In this document: positions 8,498-17,939 of the stretch, piece after piece
How positions within the stretch are numbered: position 1 is the first letter of the stretch
Layout: every line of letters starts with the position of its first letter
Assembly (NCBI RefSeq): GCF_028747785.1
Contig: NZ_CP118158.1
Coordinates: 2,418,001-2,482,000, forward strand
Length of the DNA stretch: 64,000 bases
Direction: 5' to 3'
From: Halosimplex aquaticum
Lineage (GTDB): Archaea > Halobacteriota > Halobacteria > Halobacteriales > Haloarculaceae
The notes under the pieces: generated by a model
The model's database searches: none
What the model was told of the DNA's origin: nothing
Seen by the model: the letters and a program-made list of their open reading frames with translations, nothing else
Made by a program: the position numbers and the translations under genes

Positions 8498-9751
8498 ATG
8501 GACGACTCCGGACGCCTCTGGCCCACGGACCGCTCGCGAGTCGGATGGTGGCTGTTCGTCGGGCTGCTCGTCGTCGCGGCGGCCTATCTCGCCTACTCGT
8601 TCGTCGGACTGCTCGCCACCGGCATCTTCGGCTACTACGCGATACGCCCGATCAACGACCGCGTCGACCGGGTGATCGACGCCGACGCCGTCGCGGCCGG
8701 TATCACGGTCCTGGCCGTCCTGGTCCCGATCATCGCCCTCACGCTCTACGCCGGGTTCCAGTTCGTCACCGGACTGGCTGACCTGCTCGGGGGGTCCGTC
8801 GAACCCCTCTCGCTGGTCGCCCAGTACTTCGGTCTCGGCGAGGTCCCCGCCAACGAACAGGAACTGCTTCGCGACGCCCTCCAGAATCCGCGGCAGTTCG
8901 TCGAGAACCCGCGACAGACCGCACAGACGCTCTTCCAGCGGGGGGCGACGGTGATCACCTTGGTCGCGCAGACGCTGCTGTTCGTCGCGATGGCGATCAC
9001 GCTCTCGTTTTTCCTGCTGGAGAACGACGACGTGCTCTCGGCCGCGCTCGAACGCCTGTTCGGCGGCCGCGACACGACGGCCTACGCCTACGCGACCGCT
9101 CTCGACGCCGACCTCGAATCGGTCTTCTTCGGGAACTTCCTGTTCGTCGTCGTCATGTTCGTCCTCGCGAGCGCGTCCTACGCGGCGACGAACTGGCTCG
9201 TCCCGCCCGCTGCCACGATCCCGATGGTCCTCGTCCTCGGCTTTCTCACCGGCGTCGCCAGCCTGATCCCCATCGTCGTCGGGAAGATCATCTACGTCCC
9301 GGTCCTGGGCTACCTCGCGCTCCAGGCGACCCGGCCCGGCGGGCTGTCGCTGTCGCTCGTCGGCGGCGTCGCGGTCGTCTACTTCTTCGTCCTCGATTTC
9401 CTCCCGCAGACGTTCCTGCAGCCGTACATCTCCGGTCGGGACCTCGACGGGATGATGCTCATGTTCGCGTACCTCCTCGGACCGATCCTCTTCGGCTGGT
9501 ACGGCTTCTTCCTGCTCCCGATCGTTCTCATCGTGATGCTCGAAGCCGTCCGGATCGTCCTCCCGGAGCTCCTCCACGGCGAGCGACTGACGACTACCGC
9601 GACGCTGGGCGAGTCGATCGGCGCCGACCCGCAGGACGAGGGCCCGGTTCCGACCGACGTACCGGGCGAGAGCGGGACCGGTCCGGGTGATCAACGGGAG
9701 AATAGTGACGCCGGTCCGGGCGGACCGGATCGCTCGCCCGAAGACGGTTGA
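8498..9751 (+). CDS. AI-2E family (PF01594) membrane transporter
   Basis: A 417-residue integral membrane protein with about eight helices in the AI-2E/TerC-like permease layout: two helices in the first 60 residues, a helix near 70-95, a soluble loop of about 60 residues, then a cluster of five helices from about 150 to 360. The segments GVASLIPIVVGKIIYVP and FLQPYISGRDLDG match the family core. The C-terminal 60 residues are hydrophilic and disordered. It starts 161 nt from the divergent AglF-like gene and precedes the AglM-like gene. The family exports small molecules in bacteria and its substrate in archaea is not settled. Confidence 0.8.
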   Translation: MDDSGRLWPTDRSRVGWWLFVGLLVVAAAYLAYSFVGLLATGIFGYYAIRPINDRVDRVIDADAVAAGITVLAVLVPIIALTLYAGFQFVTGLADLLGGSVEPLSLVAQYFGLGEVPANEQELLRDALQNPRQFVENPRQTAQTLFQRGATVITLVAQTLLFVAMAITLSFFLLENDDVLSAALERLFGGRDTTAYAYATALDADLESVFFGNFLFVVVMFVLASASYAATNWLVPPAATIPMVLVLGFLTGVASLIPIVVGKIIYVPVLGYLALQATRPGGLSLSLVGGVAVVYFFVLDFLPQTFLQPYISGRDLDGMMLMFAYLLGPILFGWYGFFLLPIVLIVMLEAVRIVLPELLHGERLTTTATLGESIGADPQDEGPVPTDVPGESGTGPGDQRENSDAGPGGPDRSPEDG

Positions 9752-9826
9752 CTCTCGGAGCGGCCGTTCCGGTCGGACGCCACCGATCCGAATCCTGAAG
9801 GCCGGTGGCGGCGAACCACTCCGCCA

Positions 9827-11125
9827 ATGCACGTCAGTATCGTGGGCAGCGGCTACGTCGGGACGACCGTCGCCGCCTGTCTCGCCGACCTGGGGCACGA
9901 CGTGACGAACGTCGACGTCGACGAGGACGTCGTCGCGACCATCAACGACGGCGACACGCCGATCCACGAACCCGGCCTGGACGAACTGATCGGCGAACAC
10001 GCCGGCGACCGACTCCGGGCGACGACCGACTACGACGCCGTCCGCGAGACGGACGTGACGTTCCTCGCGCTCCCGACCCCCTCCGAGGACGACGGCGCGA
10101 TCGACCTCACCTACATGGAGGCCGGCGCCGCCTCGCTCGGCGAGGCACTCGCCGAGAAAGACGGCGACCACCTCGTCGTCGTCAAGAGCACCGTCGTTCC
10201 CGGCTCGACCGAGGACGTCGTCGCGCCGGCCATCGAGGAGACCTCCGGAAAGACCGCCGGCGAGGGCTTCCACGTGGCGATGAACCCCGAGTTCCTCCGG
10301 ATGGGGACCGCCGTCGAGGACTTTCTCGATCCCCAGAAGATCGTCTTCGGCGCCCGCGAGGCGGACGCCTACGAGACGCTGGGCGAACTGTTCGATCCGC
10401 TCGTCGAGTCGACCGACGCCGCCGTCGTCGAGACCGGGATCCGCGAGGCCGAGATGATCAAGTACGCCAACAACGGCTTCCTCGCCGCGAAGGTTTCGCT
10501 CATCAACGACATCGGTAACATCTGCAAGGAGTTCGACGTCGACGCCTACGAGGTCGCCGACGCCATCGCCCTGGACGACCGCATCGGCGGGAAGTTCCTG
10601 CGGTCCGGTCTCGGGTGGGGTGGTTCATGTTTCCCAAAAGACACGAACGCGATCATCGCGGCCGCTCAGGAGGCCGGCTATGAGCCGCCCGTGCTGGAGG
10701 CCGCCGTCGAGGTGAACGACGGTCAGCCCGAGCGCCTGCTCTCGCTGCTCGACGACCACGCCGACGTGGCCGGCAAGCGCGTCGCCGTACTCGGCCTGTC
10801 GTTCAAGCCGGGGACCGACGACGTGCGCGGGACGCGCGCCGTCCCGGTCATCGAAGGCCTCCAGGCGCGCGGCGCGGACGTAGTCGCCTACGACCCCGTC
10901 GCGACCGAGAGCTTCGACGAGTACTACGAGGACGTCGAGGTCGAGTACGCCGATTCGGCGGCCGAGGCGCTCGACGGCGCCCACGCGGCGGTCGCGGTCA
11001 CCGACTGGGACGAGTTCGCGGCGCTCGATACGGAGTTCGACGCGATGGCGAACCCGGTCGTGGTCGACGGCCGCCACATCGTCGAGCGCCGCGAGGGGAT
11101 CACCTACGAAGGGCTGACGTGGTGA
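9827..11125 (+). CDS. aglM: UDP-glucose/GDP-mannose 6-dehydrogenase (AglM-like)
   Basis: A 432-residue enzyme that oxidises a nucleotide sugar at C6 using two NAD, normally UDP-glucose to UDP-glucuronate. It has GSGYVG (7-12) for NAD, Lys212 and Asn216 in EMIKYANN, and the catalytic Cys268 in [10 protein letters not shown]. The C-terminal domain contains [13 protein letters not shown]. Length is normal. Its last 26 bp overlap the 3' end of the convergent STT3-like gene. With the AglF-like gene it would supply hexuronate for the N-linked glycan, as shown for Haloferax AglF/AglM. Confidence 0.88.
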   Translation: MHVSIVGSGYVGTTVAACLADLGHDVTNVDVDEDVVATINDGDTPIHEPGLDELIGEHAGDRLRATTDYDAVRETDVTFLALPTPSEDDGAIDLTYMEAGAASLGEALAEKDGDHLVVVKSTVVPGSTEDVVAPAIEETSGKTAGEGFHVAMNPEFLRMGTAVEDFLDPQKIVFGAREADAYETLGELFDPLVESTDAAVVETGIREAEMIKYANNGFLAAKVSLINDIGNICKEFDVDAYEVADAIALDDRIGGKFLRSGLGWGGSCFPKDTNAIIAAAQEAGYEPPVLEAAVEVNDGQPERLLSLLDDHADVAGKRVAVLGLSFKPGTDDVRGTRAVPVIEGLQARGADVVAYDPVATESFDEYYEDVEVEYADSAAEALDGAHAAVAVTDWDEFAALDTEFDAMANPVVVDGRHIVERREGITYEGLTW

Positions 11126-13622
11126 CGGGCCCCAGAGCGCGCGGCCCACCTCCTCGCTGACTGCTACCGATGCCCACTCGCGTTCCGTTTCGGACCGCCG
11201 TCTCGGGTACCGTTACGTTCCACGTCCGGTTCCCACCGGCGAGTTCGTACTCCCCGGGATAGGGAACGACGAGTTCGTACTCGCCGTGCGTGCCCGTCGT
11301 TGCCTGCTGCCGGTACAGGAACGTCTCGTTCGGTATCTCCACCGTCGTACGCGCTTCGACGGTCACGTTCGCGGGCGCGGTGCCCGCGACCGTCGCCCCG
11401 GGGACGAGCGTGAAGACCTTCTTCCGCGTCGACGAGGACGCGTATACCGCCCGGTAGTGCGAGACGGCCTTGTAACCCCCCTTCTCCCACCGGCTTCCGT
11501 ACGTTACGTACAGGTGCTGCTGGATAGTACCGGCGCGGCGAGGCAGCGGTTCGATGACGACGAATCCCGTGTCGTTCTGCAATCGGTCGTACCACGCCGC
11601 GCTCGCCGCCGAGTCGTTGTAGATGAATCTCGAGTAGTTGTGGTACGCCTGCGAATAGTTCTGGGAGACGCCGCTGACGAAGTAGTTGTACACCCGGTTG
11701 GTACTCCACCGGCTGAAGACGTAGTCGTTCGGCCAGGTCCACCCCCGTTCCTCGCCGTACCCGTCCATCCAGGTCGCCGTGTGATAGGTCTCGTCCTCGA
11801 TGACACCGCCCTCGACCTCGCCCGGGAGGTAGAACCCGCTGACGCCGACGACCAGCGCGACGACGAGGAGCGTAGTGACGCCCGACCGGACGGTCCGCGA
11901 GTCGGGATCGACCCACCGGGCTCCACCGGCGTGTGACCGGCTCTCGCGACTCTGCCGGTTCTCGCCGCCGGCATTCCGGTCGGTATCGCCTCGGGCGCGC
12001 TGGACCGGAGTGGGGAGTGCCGTCAGGTCGGCCCGCGCGAGGATCCAGACGACGCCGATTCCGGAGAACACGACGAGGAGCGTCGCGAGGTGTGCGGCAA
12101 AGCGGATCTGTAGCGCGGTCAGGAAGAGCAACCACCAGCCGAAGGCGCTCAGCGCCAGCCACTGGCGGTCGCCCGCGGCCGCGCGGCGCAGCCCCCAGAC
12201 CATGACGGGCACTCCCAGCAGGACGAACGGCCCGAGCAGTTCCAGCCCGAGCGCGGTGTCGAGCGCGAACGTCGGCTCCTTCTCCCCGATGCTCGACCGG
12301 AAGAGGAGGAAGCTCAGCCCCCCGAGCAGTCGCGTAACGGTGCCGGGGACGACCAGGAAGAGGACGAGCAGTCCGACCAGCGGGCCCCCGACTTCGAGGC
12401 CGAGCAGCGTCTCGACGCCCAGTTCTCGATCTCGAACGATTTCACCGGCGGTCGCCAGACCCACACCGCCGACGAGCAACAGCGTCGGCACGACGGCGAC
12501 GTCGATGGAGTGCCACCCCAGCGCCAGGTGGCAGCCCAGCGTGAGCGCGGCGGCGATTCCGATGGCGAGCAGGACCGGTGCGTTCTCCCGCAGCGGGGAC
12601 CGTTCAGCCACGACGTCGAGCGGGACTTTCACCGCGAAGTAGCCCGCGAGCGCGAGCAGAATGAGCGGACTCCCTTCCCAGGCGAGCGTCTGTCCCGCGA
12701 CGGCGACCCCCAGCGCGCCGGCGGCCCACGTCACCGGTCGCGCGAACGGGTCCTCCGGGTCGAGCGCCACGACCCAGAGCAGCGAGGCGACGGTCGCCAT
12801 CAGCCAGACGTAGTCGAACGCGTGGTGGTCACCGAACCCGAGCGACGTCCGGAAGGCGAACCCCGGGACCAGCGCGAGCGAGACGGCCGCCACGAGTCCG
12901 ACCCGACGGTCTTCCATGATCCGTGCGCAGACGAGGTATACGAGCCCGGCGGTGAGCAGTGCAGCCACGACGGGATACCACGCGAGAACGATTCCGGCCG
13001 CCGTCTCGTCGCCGCCGAGAAGACTGGCCCCCATCCACAGCGTCGCGAGGTAGAACGGTTCGCCGCGTCCAGCGAGAATCGGCCCGTCCCGTCCCGGTAC
13101 TCCCTCTAATTGGGTCAGCGTGGTCAGATCAAATGGGCCGCCAGAGACGGCGAGCAGCCGCTCCAGTGCAAAACGATAGTAGTACGGATCGTTCGCCGTC
13201 AGCACGATATCTCGGCCGCGAAACACGCCGGGGTAGATGTAGGCCCGCGTCCACACGAACAGCGCGACGATAGCGAGCGCGAGTGCGACGGCCGGCAACC
13301 GACCGGTCGAGACCTCGTTCGGATCGGTGTCCTCAATGAACCTGTGCCACGGTCTCGCGGGCGAGGACTCGGTCGCGTCGCCGCTCGCTGCCCGCCCGTT
13401 CCCGACCGCTCGCCTGACAGCGTCGGGATCGGTGAGGCGATACCCGCCTCCGGTTTCCTCGACGACTCCTCGATCGACGAACCGCCCGAACCGTCCCGTG
13501 TCTACGGGGACGTCCTCGAACGCCCACGTGTCGGACGCGTCGTCCACTTCGAGGACGGCCGCCAGCGCGGCCCGCTGGTCGGGATCGTCTGTGAACTCGT
13601 CGAGAGCCCCTCCGTCGGTCAT
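11100..13622 (-). CDS. STT3/AglB-like oligosaccharyltransferase, atypical motif
   Basis: An 840-residue GT-C membrane protein, presumed to transfer lipid-linked glycan to Asn. About 12 helices lie between residues 107 and 560. The first outside loop has NDPYYYR (144-150) in place of the usual Asp-X-Asp site, and [10 protein letters not shown] follows near 275. In the C-terminal domain the position of WWDYG reads SRWSTN (637-642), followed by RVYNYF, so the canonical signature is missing. The first 85 residues are soluble, resemble a winged helix ([20 protein letters not shown]) and are not usual for AglB. It sits next to AglM- and AglF-like genes. It could be a paralogue with altered acceptor choice. 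Confidence 0.75.
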   Translation of the reverse strand: MTDGGALDEFTDDPDQRAALAAVLEVDDASDTWAFEDVPVDTGRFGRFVDRGVVEETGGGYRLTDPDAVRRAVGNGRAASGDATESSPARPWHRFIEDTDPNEVSTGRLPAVALALAIVALFVWTRAYIYPGVFRGRDIVLTANDPYYYRFALERLLAVSGGPFDLTTLTQLEGVPGRDGPILAGRGEPFYLATLWMGASLLGGDETAAGIVLAWYPVVAALLTAGLVYLVCARIMEDRRVGLVAAVSLALVPGFAFRTSLGFGDHHAFDYVWLMATVASLLWVVALDPEDPFARPVTWAAGALGVAVAGQTLAWEGSPLILLALAGYFAVKVPLDVVAERSPLRENAPVLLAIGIAAALTLGCHLALGWHSIDVAVVPTLLLVGGVGLATAGEIVRDRELGVETLLGLEVGGPLVGLLVLFLVVPGTVTRLLGGLSFLLFRSSIGEKEPTFALDTALGLELLGPFVLLGVPVMVWGLRRAAAGDRQWLALSAFGWWLLFLTALQIRFAAHLATLLVVFSGIGVVWILARADLTALPTPVQRARGDTDRNAGGENRQSRESRSHAGGARWVDPDSRTVRSGVTTLLVVALVVGVSGFYLPGEVEGGVIEDETYHTATWMDGYGEERGWTWPNDYVFSRWSTNRVYNYFVSGVSQNYSQAYHNYSRFIYNDSAASAAWYDRLQNDTGFVVIEPLPRRAGTIQQHLYVTYGSRWEKGGYKAVSHYRAVYASSSTRKKVFTLVPGATVAGTAPANVTVEARTTVEIPNETFLYRQQATTGTHGEYELVVPYPGEYELAGGNRTWNVTVPETAVRNGTRVGIGSSQRGGGPRALGPVTTSALRR

Positions 13623-13661
13623 CTGTAGACCGAATCGGATGGAGGGGAAAAGCCGTTCCGG

Positions 13662-14192
13662 TCACGGACTCCGGTGGACGGGTCGGCTCTCGCGCTCGCT
13701 CCCGTTCTCCTCTCGCTTCCGGTCGACGGCGAACACGACGCCGGCGACGGCGACGGCGAGGACGAGGACCCGCGGATCGGAGGTGACGTAGAGGCTCGGC
13801 GTCGGTGGCCGCCACCAGGTGAACGGATAGAGCCACGGGCCGGCGCGGCCGTCGGCGTAGACCCGGAGGCCGTCGAGAACGAGCGAGATGACGCCGCCGG
13901 CGACCAGGGAGACGTAGGCGCGCCGCCAGTGTCGACGGGCGAACGCGAGCGTTATCGCCGCGGCGATCAGTAACACGCCGCCCAGTGTGCTGACGGGAGC
14001 GTAGCTGAACGGAGCTCCGAGGACCCCCTCGACGACAGCCGAGTCGAGGACGAGTTCAGTCTTGACCAGATCCGGGATCGCACCGCCCCCCATCCCGACG
14101 GCGACCCAGCGCGGCGTGATCGCCTCGATCCGCCAGCCCACCACCGTGAGCAGGACGTACACTGCGAGGACGTGGGTCAGTAGATCAGCCAT
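13662..14192 (-). CDS. Small membrane protein, DUF457/YdjM-like
   Basis: A 176-residue protein with about four helices. The start MADLLTHVLAVYVLLT and the following GAIPDLVK resemble the His and Pro-Asp pattern of the YdjM/DUF457 membrane metal-dependent hydrolase-like family, but other family residues are weak. It overlaps the 3' end of the upstream gene by 8 bp, so the two are probably co-translated. Its stop lies 40 nt before the start of the STT3-like gene on the same strand, so all three may be co-transcribed. Function unknown. Confidence 0.6.
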   Translation of the reverse strand: MADLLTHVLAVYVLLTVVGWRIEAITPRWVAVGMGGGAIPDLVKTELVLDSAVVEGVLGAPFSYAPVSTLGGVLLIAAAITLAFARRHWRRAYVSLVAGGVISLVLDGLRVYADGRAGPWLYPFTWWRPPTPSLYVTSDPRVLVLAVAVAGVVFAVDRKREENGSERESRPVHRSP

Positions 14193-14724
14193 CCGTCTTC
14201 ACCTCGGTGTCTCCGTCGGTTCTCATTCCTCCTTCAGGACTGGCCGCTTTCGCTCTCGTCTCGAAGGCGAGCGCCTCGGGATCGAACCGCCACCGCCTGA
14301 AGAACAACGCGAGGACGAGGACCGCGCCGACGGAGGAGACCGCGTACTTGTAGAGCTTCGACCCGCCGGCCGGGTTGACGACCTCGACGTTCGCGGCGGC
14401 GATGGTGTGGCCCGTCTGAAGCGTCCCGTGGATCTGCACGACTCCGCCGGGCTGGACGCGCTCGGTGAATCCCTCCACGGTCATCTCGAAGTCTCCCCGG
14501 TCGGACTCGACGGTGATCGTCGCGCGGTCGGCACTCGTGTCGACGTGCTGTACGATTCCGGTGACGAATGCCTCCTCGCCGACGTGGGACTCGTAGTCGG
14601 TCGCGAGGTCCTCGTTCTCCGGATACGGATCGTGGCCGCCTTCCGCCGCGTCGTAGTGGACGCCGAGACCGACCACCGCACCGAGGAGCGCGACGACGCC
14701 GACGACTCGTACCAGCGGATGCAC
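14185..14724 (-). CDS. Membrane-anchored OB-fold-like protein
   Basis: A 179-residue protein with an N-terminal helix (about 5-22), an outside domain of about 90 residues containing GEEAFVTGIVQHVD and GGVVQIHGTLQTGHTIAA, and a second helix near 128-146. The domain pattern resembles the OB-fold nucleic-acid or metal binding domains found in cytochrome-maturation-like proteins, but I cannot name the family. It is the first gene of a two- or three-gene unit running into the DUF457-like and STT3-like genes. Confidence 0.6.
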   Translation of the reverse strand: MHPLVRVVGVVALLGAVVGLGVHYDAAEGGHDPYPENEDLATDYESHVGEEAFVTGIVQHVDTSADRATITVESDRGDFEMTVEGFTERVQPGGVVQIHGTLQTGHTIAAANVEVVNPAGGSKLYKYAVSSVGAVLVLALFFRRWRFDPEALAFETRAKAASPEGGMRTDGDTEVKTDG

Positions 14725-14813
14725 GCCCCGGAGTGAGCGGCCCGCCGAAATAACGGTTTCGCGCTCGCGTCGGCTTCGACGGAGGTTTATCCCGATCGCT
14801 CGTCGGATCGTCC

Positions 14814-15410
14814 ATGCGCCAGTTCATCGTCCTCGGGCACGAGGCGCCGACGACCGACGACTTCGCGCTCGACGACATCGCCGGCGGCGCCGGCCGCCTC
14901 GACGTCCTCTGTCGCTGCGTCACCTCCGCCTTCTTCCTCTCGCACGACATCCGCGAGGCCGTCCGCGTCCACCTCGTCCTGCGCGACGAGTTCACGGTGA
15001 CCTTCGACGGCAGTCGGCTCCGGCGGCTCAATCCCGACGAGCGCTCGACGGCCGCGCTCGTCCGCAACGCCCTCGCGGAGCGCGAGGAGGCCATCGGCCA
15101 CCAGCCCGTCGAGACCTCGCCCGGCGTCTCGCTCACCCGCCGCGGGTTCGAGCCGACGCTCGACGACGCAGCCCGGAACGGCACCGTCGTCCAACTCCAC
15201 GAGGACGGCGACCCCGTCGTCGACGTCGAACCGCCGGAGGATCCCGTGTTCGTGCTCTCGGACCACCGCGACTTCGCGGAGCGCGAGGCCGACCTACTGG
15301 CCGAGACTGCCGACGAGCGGGTCCGTCTGGGCCCAGAGGCGTTGCACGCCGACCACGCGATCACGGTAGCGCACAACTACCTCGACACCCACGGGTTCGA
15401 GCGGTACTGA
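14814..15410 (+). CDS. trmY: tRNA (pseudouridine(54)-N1)-methyltransferase TrmY
   Basis: A 198-residue SPOUT-class methyltransferase that makes N1-methylpseudouridine at tRNA position 54. Family marks are the start [13 protein letters not shown], the [13 protein letters not shown] segment, [12 protein letters not shown] near the SAM knot, and a C-terminal [14 protein letters not shown]. Length matches TrmY. A GTTTAT box about 26 nt before the ATG suggests a leaderless transcript. It is followed by tRNA-Pro on the same strand. Confidence 0.92.
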   Translation: MRQFIVLGHEAPTTDDFALDDIAGGAGRLDVLCRCVTSAFFLSHDIREAVRVHLVLRDEFTVTFDGSRLRRLNPDERSTAALVRNALAEREEAIGHQPVETSPGVSLTRRGFEPTLDDAARNGTVVQLHEDGDPVVDVEPPEDPVFVLSDHRDFAEREADLLAETADERVRLGPEALHADHAITVAHNYLDTHGFERY

Positions 15411-15507
15411 CCGCCGGTTCGACACCCGTTCGCACTGCGGTCGGGCGATGACCGCGGTTCGGAAGGATTAAAACCGGCCAGTGTCTTCGTTCACTTGCTA
15501 CCAGCAC

Positions 15508-15580
15508 GGGCCGGTGGGGTAGCTTGGTATCCTTCGGCCTTCGGGTGGCCGTAACCGCGATTCGAATTCGCGCCGGCCCA
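15508..15580 (+). tRNA. tRNA-Pro (anticodon CGG)
   Basis: The cloverleaf folds fully: acceptor GGGCCGG/CCGGCCC, anticodon stem CGGCC/GGCCG around loop TTCGGGT giving anticodon CGG, T-arm CGCGA-TTCGAAT-TCGCG, discriminator A. No CCA is encoded and I see no intron. A GGATTAAAAC box lies about 40 nt upstream. It marks the left border of the low-GC island, but I found no second copy of its 3' end to prove integration. Confidence 0.95.
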
Positions 15581-15801
15581 CTTCCCGCTGCCCCCATTTT
15601 GGTGCCGACTGTAATCGCTACACAGCGACGGGTTTCGCGTTGCTTTCGCGCCCGGTGTGGGGTCGATTTCAATCGTCGCGCAATTGGTGGTCTGTGCAGT
15701 CATGCGGTTTCCGTAGAGCCGACAGTGGCTGTCGCGCGAACTAATATAAAACCTCGCACCAGCACGACTGCTGTTTTGTACGCGCTAATTCGTGTCAGAA
15801 G

Positions 15802-16215
15802 CTACAACTGACTGTGTCTCTCCGTTGGTTCCATATATTCATCGTAGTCCTGCATCAGGGTCTGCATCTTCTTCACCAAGCTCGTGATTTCGTCCATCTG
15901 CTGCTCGGAGAGAGTCGGGGTGATATTCAGATCTTCTGGATTGAGCGTGTACGCACCATCCCGGTAGCGGACAAACAGTTTGCCATTCTGGATGTCTTCA
16001 CCGAGGCAGGCTTTTCCCGACATCTCGACCTCAAGGGTGAATTTGAGGAGTGCCTGCATTTGTGGTGGTTCGAGGAGCACTCCATCCCAGGGATTCCGTG
16101 ATTGGTTGTAGATCAGGTAGTCGCCATCGTCGTATTCTGCGACCAGTATGTTGCCTGTGATTGATTCCGTCCAGATGCGGTATGCTTCGTCGCTGTCTGC
16201 TTGTTGGTAGGACAT
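15802..16215 (-). CDS. Hypothetical protein, island gene
   Basis: A 137-residue soluble protein with the body of a small alpha/beta domain (ILVAEYDDGDYLIYNQS, KLFVRYRDGAYTL) and a helical C-terminus (SEQQMDEITSLVKKMQTLMQ). No family recognised. A TTTTAAG box lies 30-35 nt upstream and the 20-bp motif GTTTATACGC-N5-TCTCG lies between it and the ATG, in the opposite orientation to its copy at 16842. The base composition is lower in GC than the flanking chromosome. Confidence 0.6.
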   Translation of the reverse strand: MSYQQADSDEAYRIWTESITGNILVAEYDDGDYLIYNQSRNPWDGVLLEPPQMQALLKFTLEVEMSGKACLGEDIQNGKLFVRYRDGAYTLNPEDLNITPTLSEQQMDEITSLVKKMQTLMQDYDEYMEPTERHSQL

Positions 16216-16219
16216 CCGA

Positions 16220-16239
16220 GTTTATACGCCCATATCTCG
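16220..16239 (+). promoter_or_regulatory. Shared motif GTTTATACGC-N5-TCTCG, copy 1
   Basis: The same fifteen bases with the same five-base gap occur again at 16842-16861. Here the motif starts 5 bp before the ATG of the 137-residue island gene and overlaps its expected transcription start. This would suit a repressor site. Confidence 0.45.
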
Positions 16240-16300
16240 CTTAAAAGGGTTCGTCAAGACCTTTTAATAACGACCAGCACAGCGCGTTTCACATGCAGTG

Positions 16301-16720
16301 CTATCCGTTCAGCGACTGTTGGAAGGCACGGTAGGCATTCCAGAGATGTTCGGGCGCTTCCGTCGGTGTGATTGTTCCCCTGTCTCTGTCGTAATCGATA
16401 ATCGAGTTCATGGTCATCAAGTGGGTTTGGTAGAGCGCGACGTACACTCGTTCTCTCTGTTTCGAGGACAGTTCCTTCACCGAACAGTCGGCTTCGCGTG
16501 CGCCGACGTGTTCGGCTAGATCGGAAATCGTGACTGGGTCGTCTGCTGGCTGGTCGGCCAGATATTCGACGGCCCACCTGCGACGTGCACAAGACAGGAT
16601 TTCGATTGCGTCACTGGGTTCGATGGGTGTGACGTGTGACTGTGACGTGTGACTGTGACGTTCGCGTGTGATGGCTTCTCGGAAGCGACTGAGCGGATTG
16701 CGGAGTGATTGCATTCTCAT
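16301..16720 (-). CDS. DUF7344-type winged-helix protein, island gene
   Basis: A 139-residue protein. Residues about 35-110 resemble the haloarchaeal DUF7344 winged-helix domain: ILSCARRRWAVEYLADQP, then TISDLAEHVGA, then a long helix with RERVYVALYQTHLMTMNSI and a wing IIDYDRDRGTITPT. The family is thought to bind DNA. The N-terminal RHSHTSQSHVTP is coded by a TGTGAC-rich repeat. Two in-frame ATGs (16720 and 16714) are equally possible. A large hairpin lies directly upstream. It may control the island genes. Confidence 0.7.
   Translation of the reverse strand: MRMQSLRNPLSRFREAITRERHSHTSQSHVTPIEPSDAIEILSCARRRWAVEYLADQPADDPVTISDLAEHVGAREADCSVKELSSKQRERVYVALYQTHLMTMNSIIDYDRDRGTITPTEAPEHLWNAYRAFQQSLNG
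16627..16660 (+). repeat. TGTGAC-rich direct repeats, copy 1
   Basis: GTGTGAC and TGTGAC units are repeated head to tail inside the N-terminal part of the DUF7344-type gene. The 18-base core GTGTGACTGTGACGTGTG (16634-16651) is found exactly again at 19221-19238, where it falls in a different reading frame, so the DNA rather than the peptide is conserved. Confidence 0.55.
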
Positions 16721-16733
16721 TGGTGTTTTTCTG

Positions 16734-16779
16734 GGGCGGGTGCCCGACGCACTACCCGACTACTGTCGGGCGCCCGCCC
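16734..16779. other. Long hairpin in divergent promoter region
   Basis: GGGCGGGtGCCCGAC pairs with GTCGGGCgCCCGCCC, a 15-bp stem with one mismatch around a 16-nt loop that itself holds CCCGAC. It lies between the divergent starts at 16720 and 16876, so it is not a terminator of either. It may be a protein-binding site or a replication-type structure. Confidence 0.55.
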
Positions 16780-16841
16780 GGTCGGCTAGTACTCCTCAAG
16801 GTCTAGTGATAAAGGACAAGACCAGCTCACCTGCTCTCCAG

Positions 16842-16861
16842 GTTTATACGCGGGTGTCTCG
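16842..16861 (+). promoter_or_regulatory. Shared motif GTTTATACGC-N5-TCTCG, copy 2 (promoter)
   Basis: The TTTATACG part lies about 30 nt before the ATG at 16876 and probably is the TATA box of a leaderless transcript. The flanking bases match copy 1, so a regulator may bind over the box. Confidence 0.5.
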
Positions 16862-16875
16862 TATCTTCAGGTAAG

Positions 16876-17277
16876 ATGAACGATACTGCAATGCTCCCAG
16901 GCGATTGGAACCGGAACCCGGGCATGGCCATGCGCACTGCTCGGTACGCTTGTTTCGAGCACGAGTCTCTCTCGGGGATGATCGACGTGTGCCCACCCGC
17001 GAACAGCGAGGGGCTTTTCGATGTCACTGAAGATGTCTGGGCGATTGCCAAATTGTACACGAGTCACGACACGCTTGAGGGCGTGCAGTTCCGGACTCAG
17101 AAGGAAATCGAGAACCAGAAAGACCTGGCTATCGCCGTGCGTGAACTGGCGGATGTCTTCTACGACGATTTCTCCGATGGACTGGATGTCGGCGAGCGCG
17201 AAGAACCCAGTCCCGGATTAACAGTACTGGACGACTGGCCGGAAGACGCGGAGCACAAGACGCTCGACGAGTTCTGA
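16876..17277 (+). CDS. Hypothetical protein, island gene
   Basis: A 133-residue soluble acidic protein with two Cys (ARYACFEHE, IDVCPP) and helical stretches KEIENQKDLAIAVRELADVF. No signal or membrane segment, no family recognised. The ATG sits about 30 nt after a TATA box, as expected for leaderless haloarchaeal genes. Confidence 0.6.
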   Translation: MNDTAMLPGDWNRNPGMAMRTARYACFEHESLSGMIDVCPPANSEGLFDVTEDVWAIAKLYTSHDTLEGVQFRTQKEIENQKDLAIAVRELADVFYDDFSDGLDVGEREEPSPGLTVLDDWPEDAEHKTLDEF

Positions 17278-17286
17278 CTCCTGGTG

Positions 17287-17505
17287 TTACTGGGGGACTG
17301 AGGCAGAATACCACAGCCAGTCGTTTTCGTTCTTCTCACGCGTGAGTTCCACACCATCGAGAGCTTCGATGTCATCGACGACTGCCTGTTTCGCCTCCTT
17401 GTATGCTCGGACACCGACCCAGAACCGGACTCCATCATCCTTGACGTCGTAGTCCTCTACTGCCGGATTTTCGTCGAGGATGTCGGTCAACTCGTTTAGT
17501 GTCAT
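17287..17505 (-). CDS. Small hypothetical protein, island gene
   Basis: A 72-residue alpha/beta protein (start MTLNELTDILDENPAV, later VRFWVGVRAYKEAK and WLWYSASVPQ). The internal ATG at 17505 is preferred over the frame's earlier ATG, which would overlap the upstream HTH gene. It follows that gene by 46 nt on the same strand and may be its operon partner. Function unknown. Confidence 0.5.
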   Translation of the reverse strand: MTLNELTDILDENPAVEDYDVKDDGVRFWVGVRAYKEAKQAVVDDIEALDGVELTREKNENDWLWYSASVPQ

Positions 17506-17551
17506 GCTGGGGATGGAGAGTCGAGTACAATAGTTCTGTTCAGCAGGGAAG

Positions 17552-17851
17552 TTAGCGAGTCGGTGACGAAGTGTTCTGGTAGTAGTTTTTGAGAGTGGCT
17601 TCGGCATCGAAGAGACCAGTTCCCATTAGTTCGCCGCGTCCATTGCCGGTCAGTCTGTATCTCGTTGTGGGATCTCGGTCATTGGTTTGCTCTACGATGT
17701 TCACGTCGACGAGATGTTGCAGATGTTCCTGAATCTCTTCTTGCTCCAGACGGGGGTTCATCTCGTCAAGCTGGATAATCGATGGTGACTCGTTCGGGTG
17801 GGCGAGGATTCCTTGGAGCATTGTGAACTGTGTTTTCGGGATCTGGGCCAT
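17552..17851 (-). CDS. Winged-helix DNA-binding protein, island gene
   Basis: A 99-residue protein with a winged-helix pattern: FTMLQGILAHPNESPSII, then LEQEEIQEHLQHLVDVNIVE as recognition region, and a wing RDPTTRYRLTGNGR. It resembles PadR/MarR-like or phage-type regulators of haloarchaea. It is a candidate regulator of the surrounding island. Confidence 0.65.
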   Translation of the reverse strand: MAQIPKTQFTMLQGILAHPNESPSIIQLDEMNPRLEQEEIQEHLQHLVDVNIVEQTNDRDPTTRYRLTGNGRGELMGTGLFDAEATLKNYYQNTSSPTR

Positions 17852-17939
17852 GTGTTGTCGTTGGTGTGTTCGGGGTTAGTTCTTCTCGTGGTTCCCGACG
17901 CACCTGGGATTATTGCCGGTCGGAGCGTATTGCTGAGTA

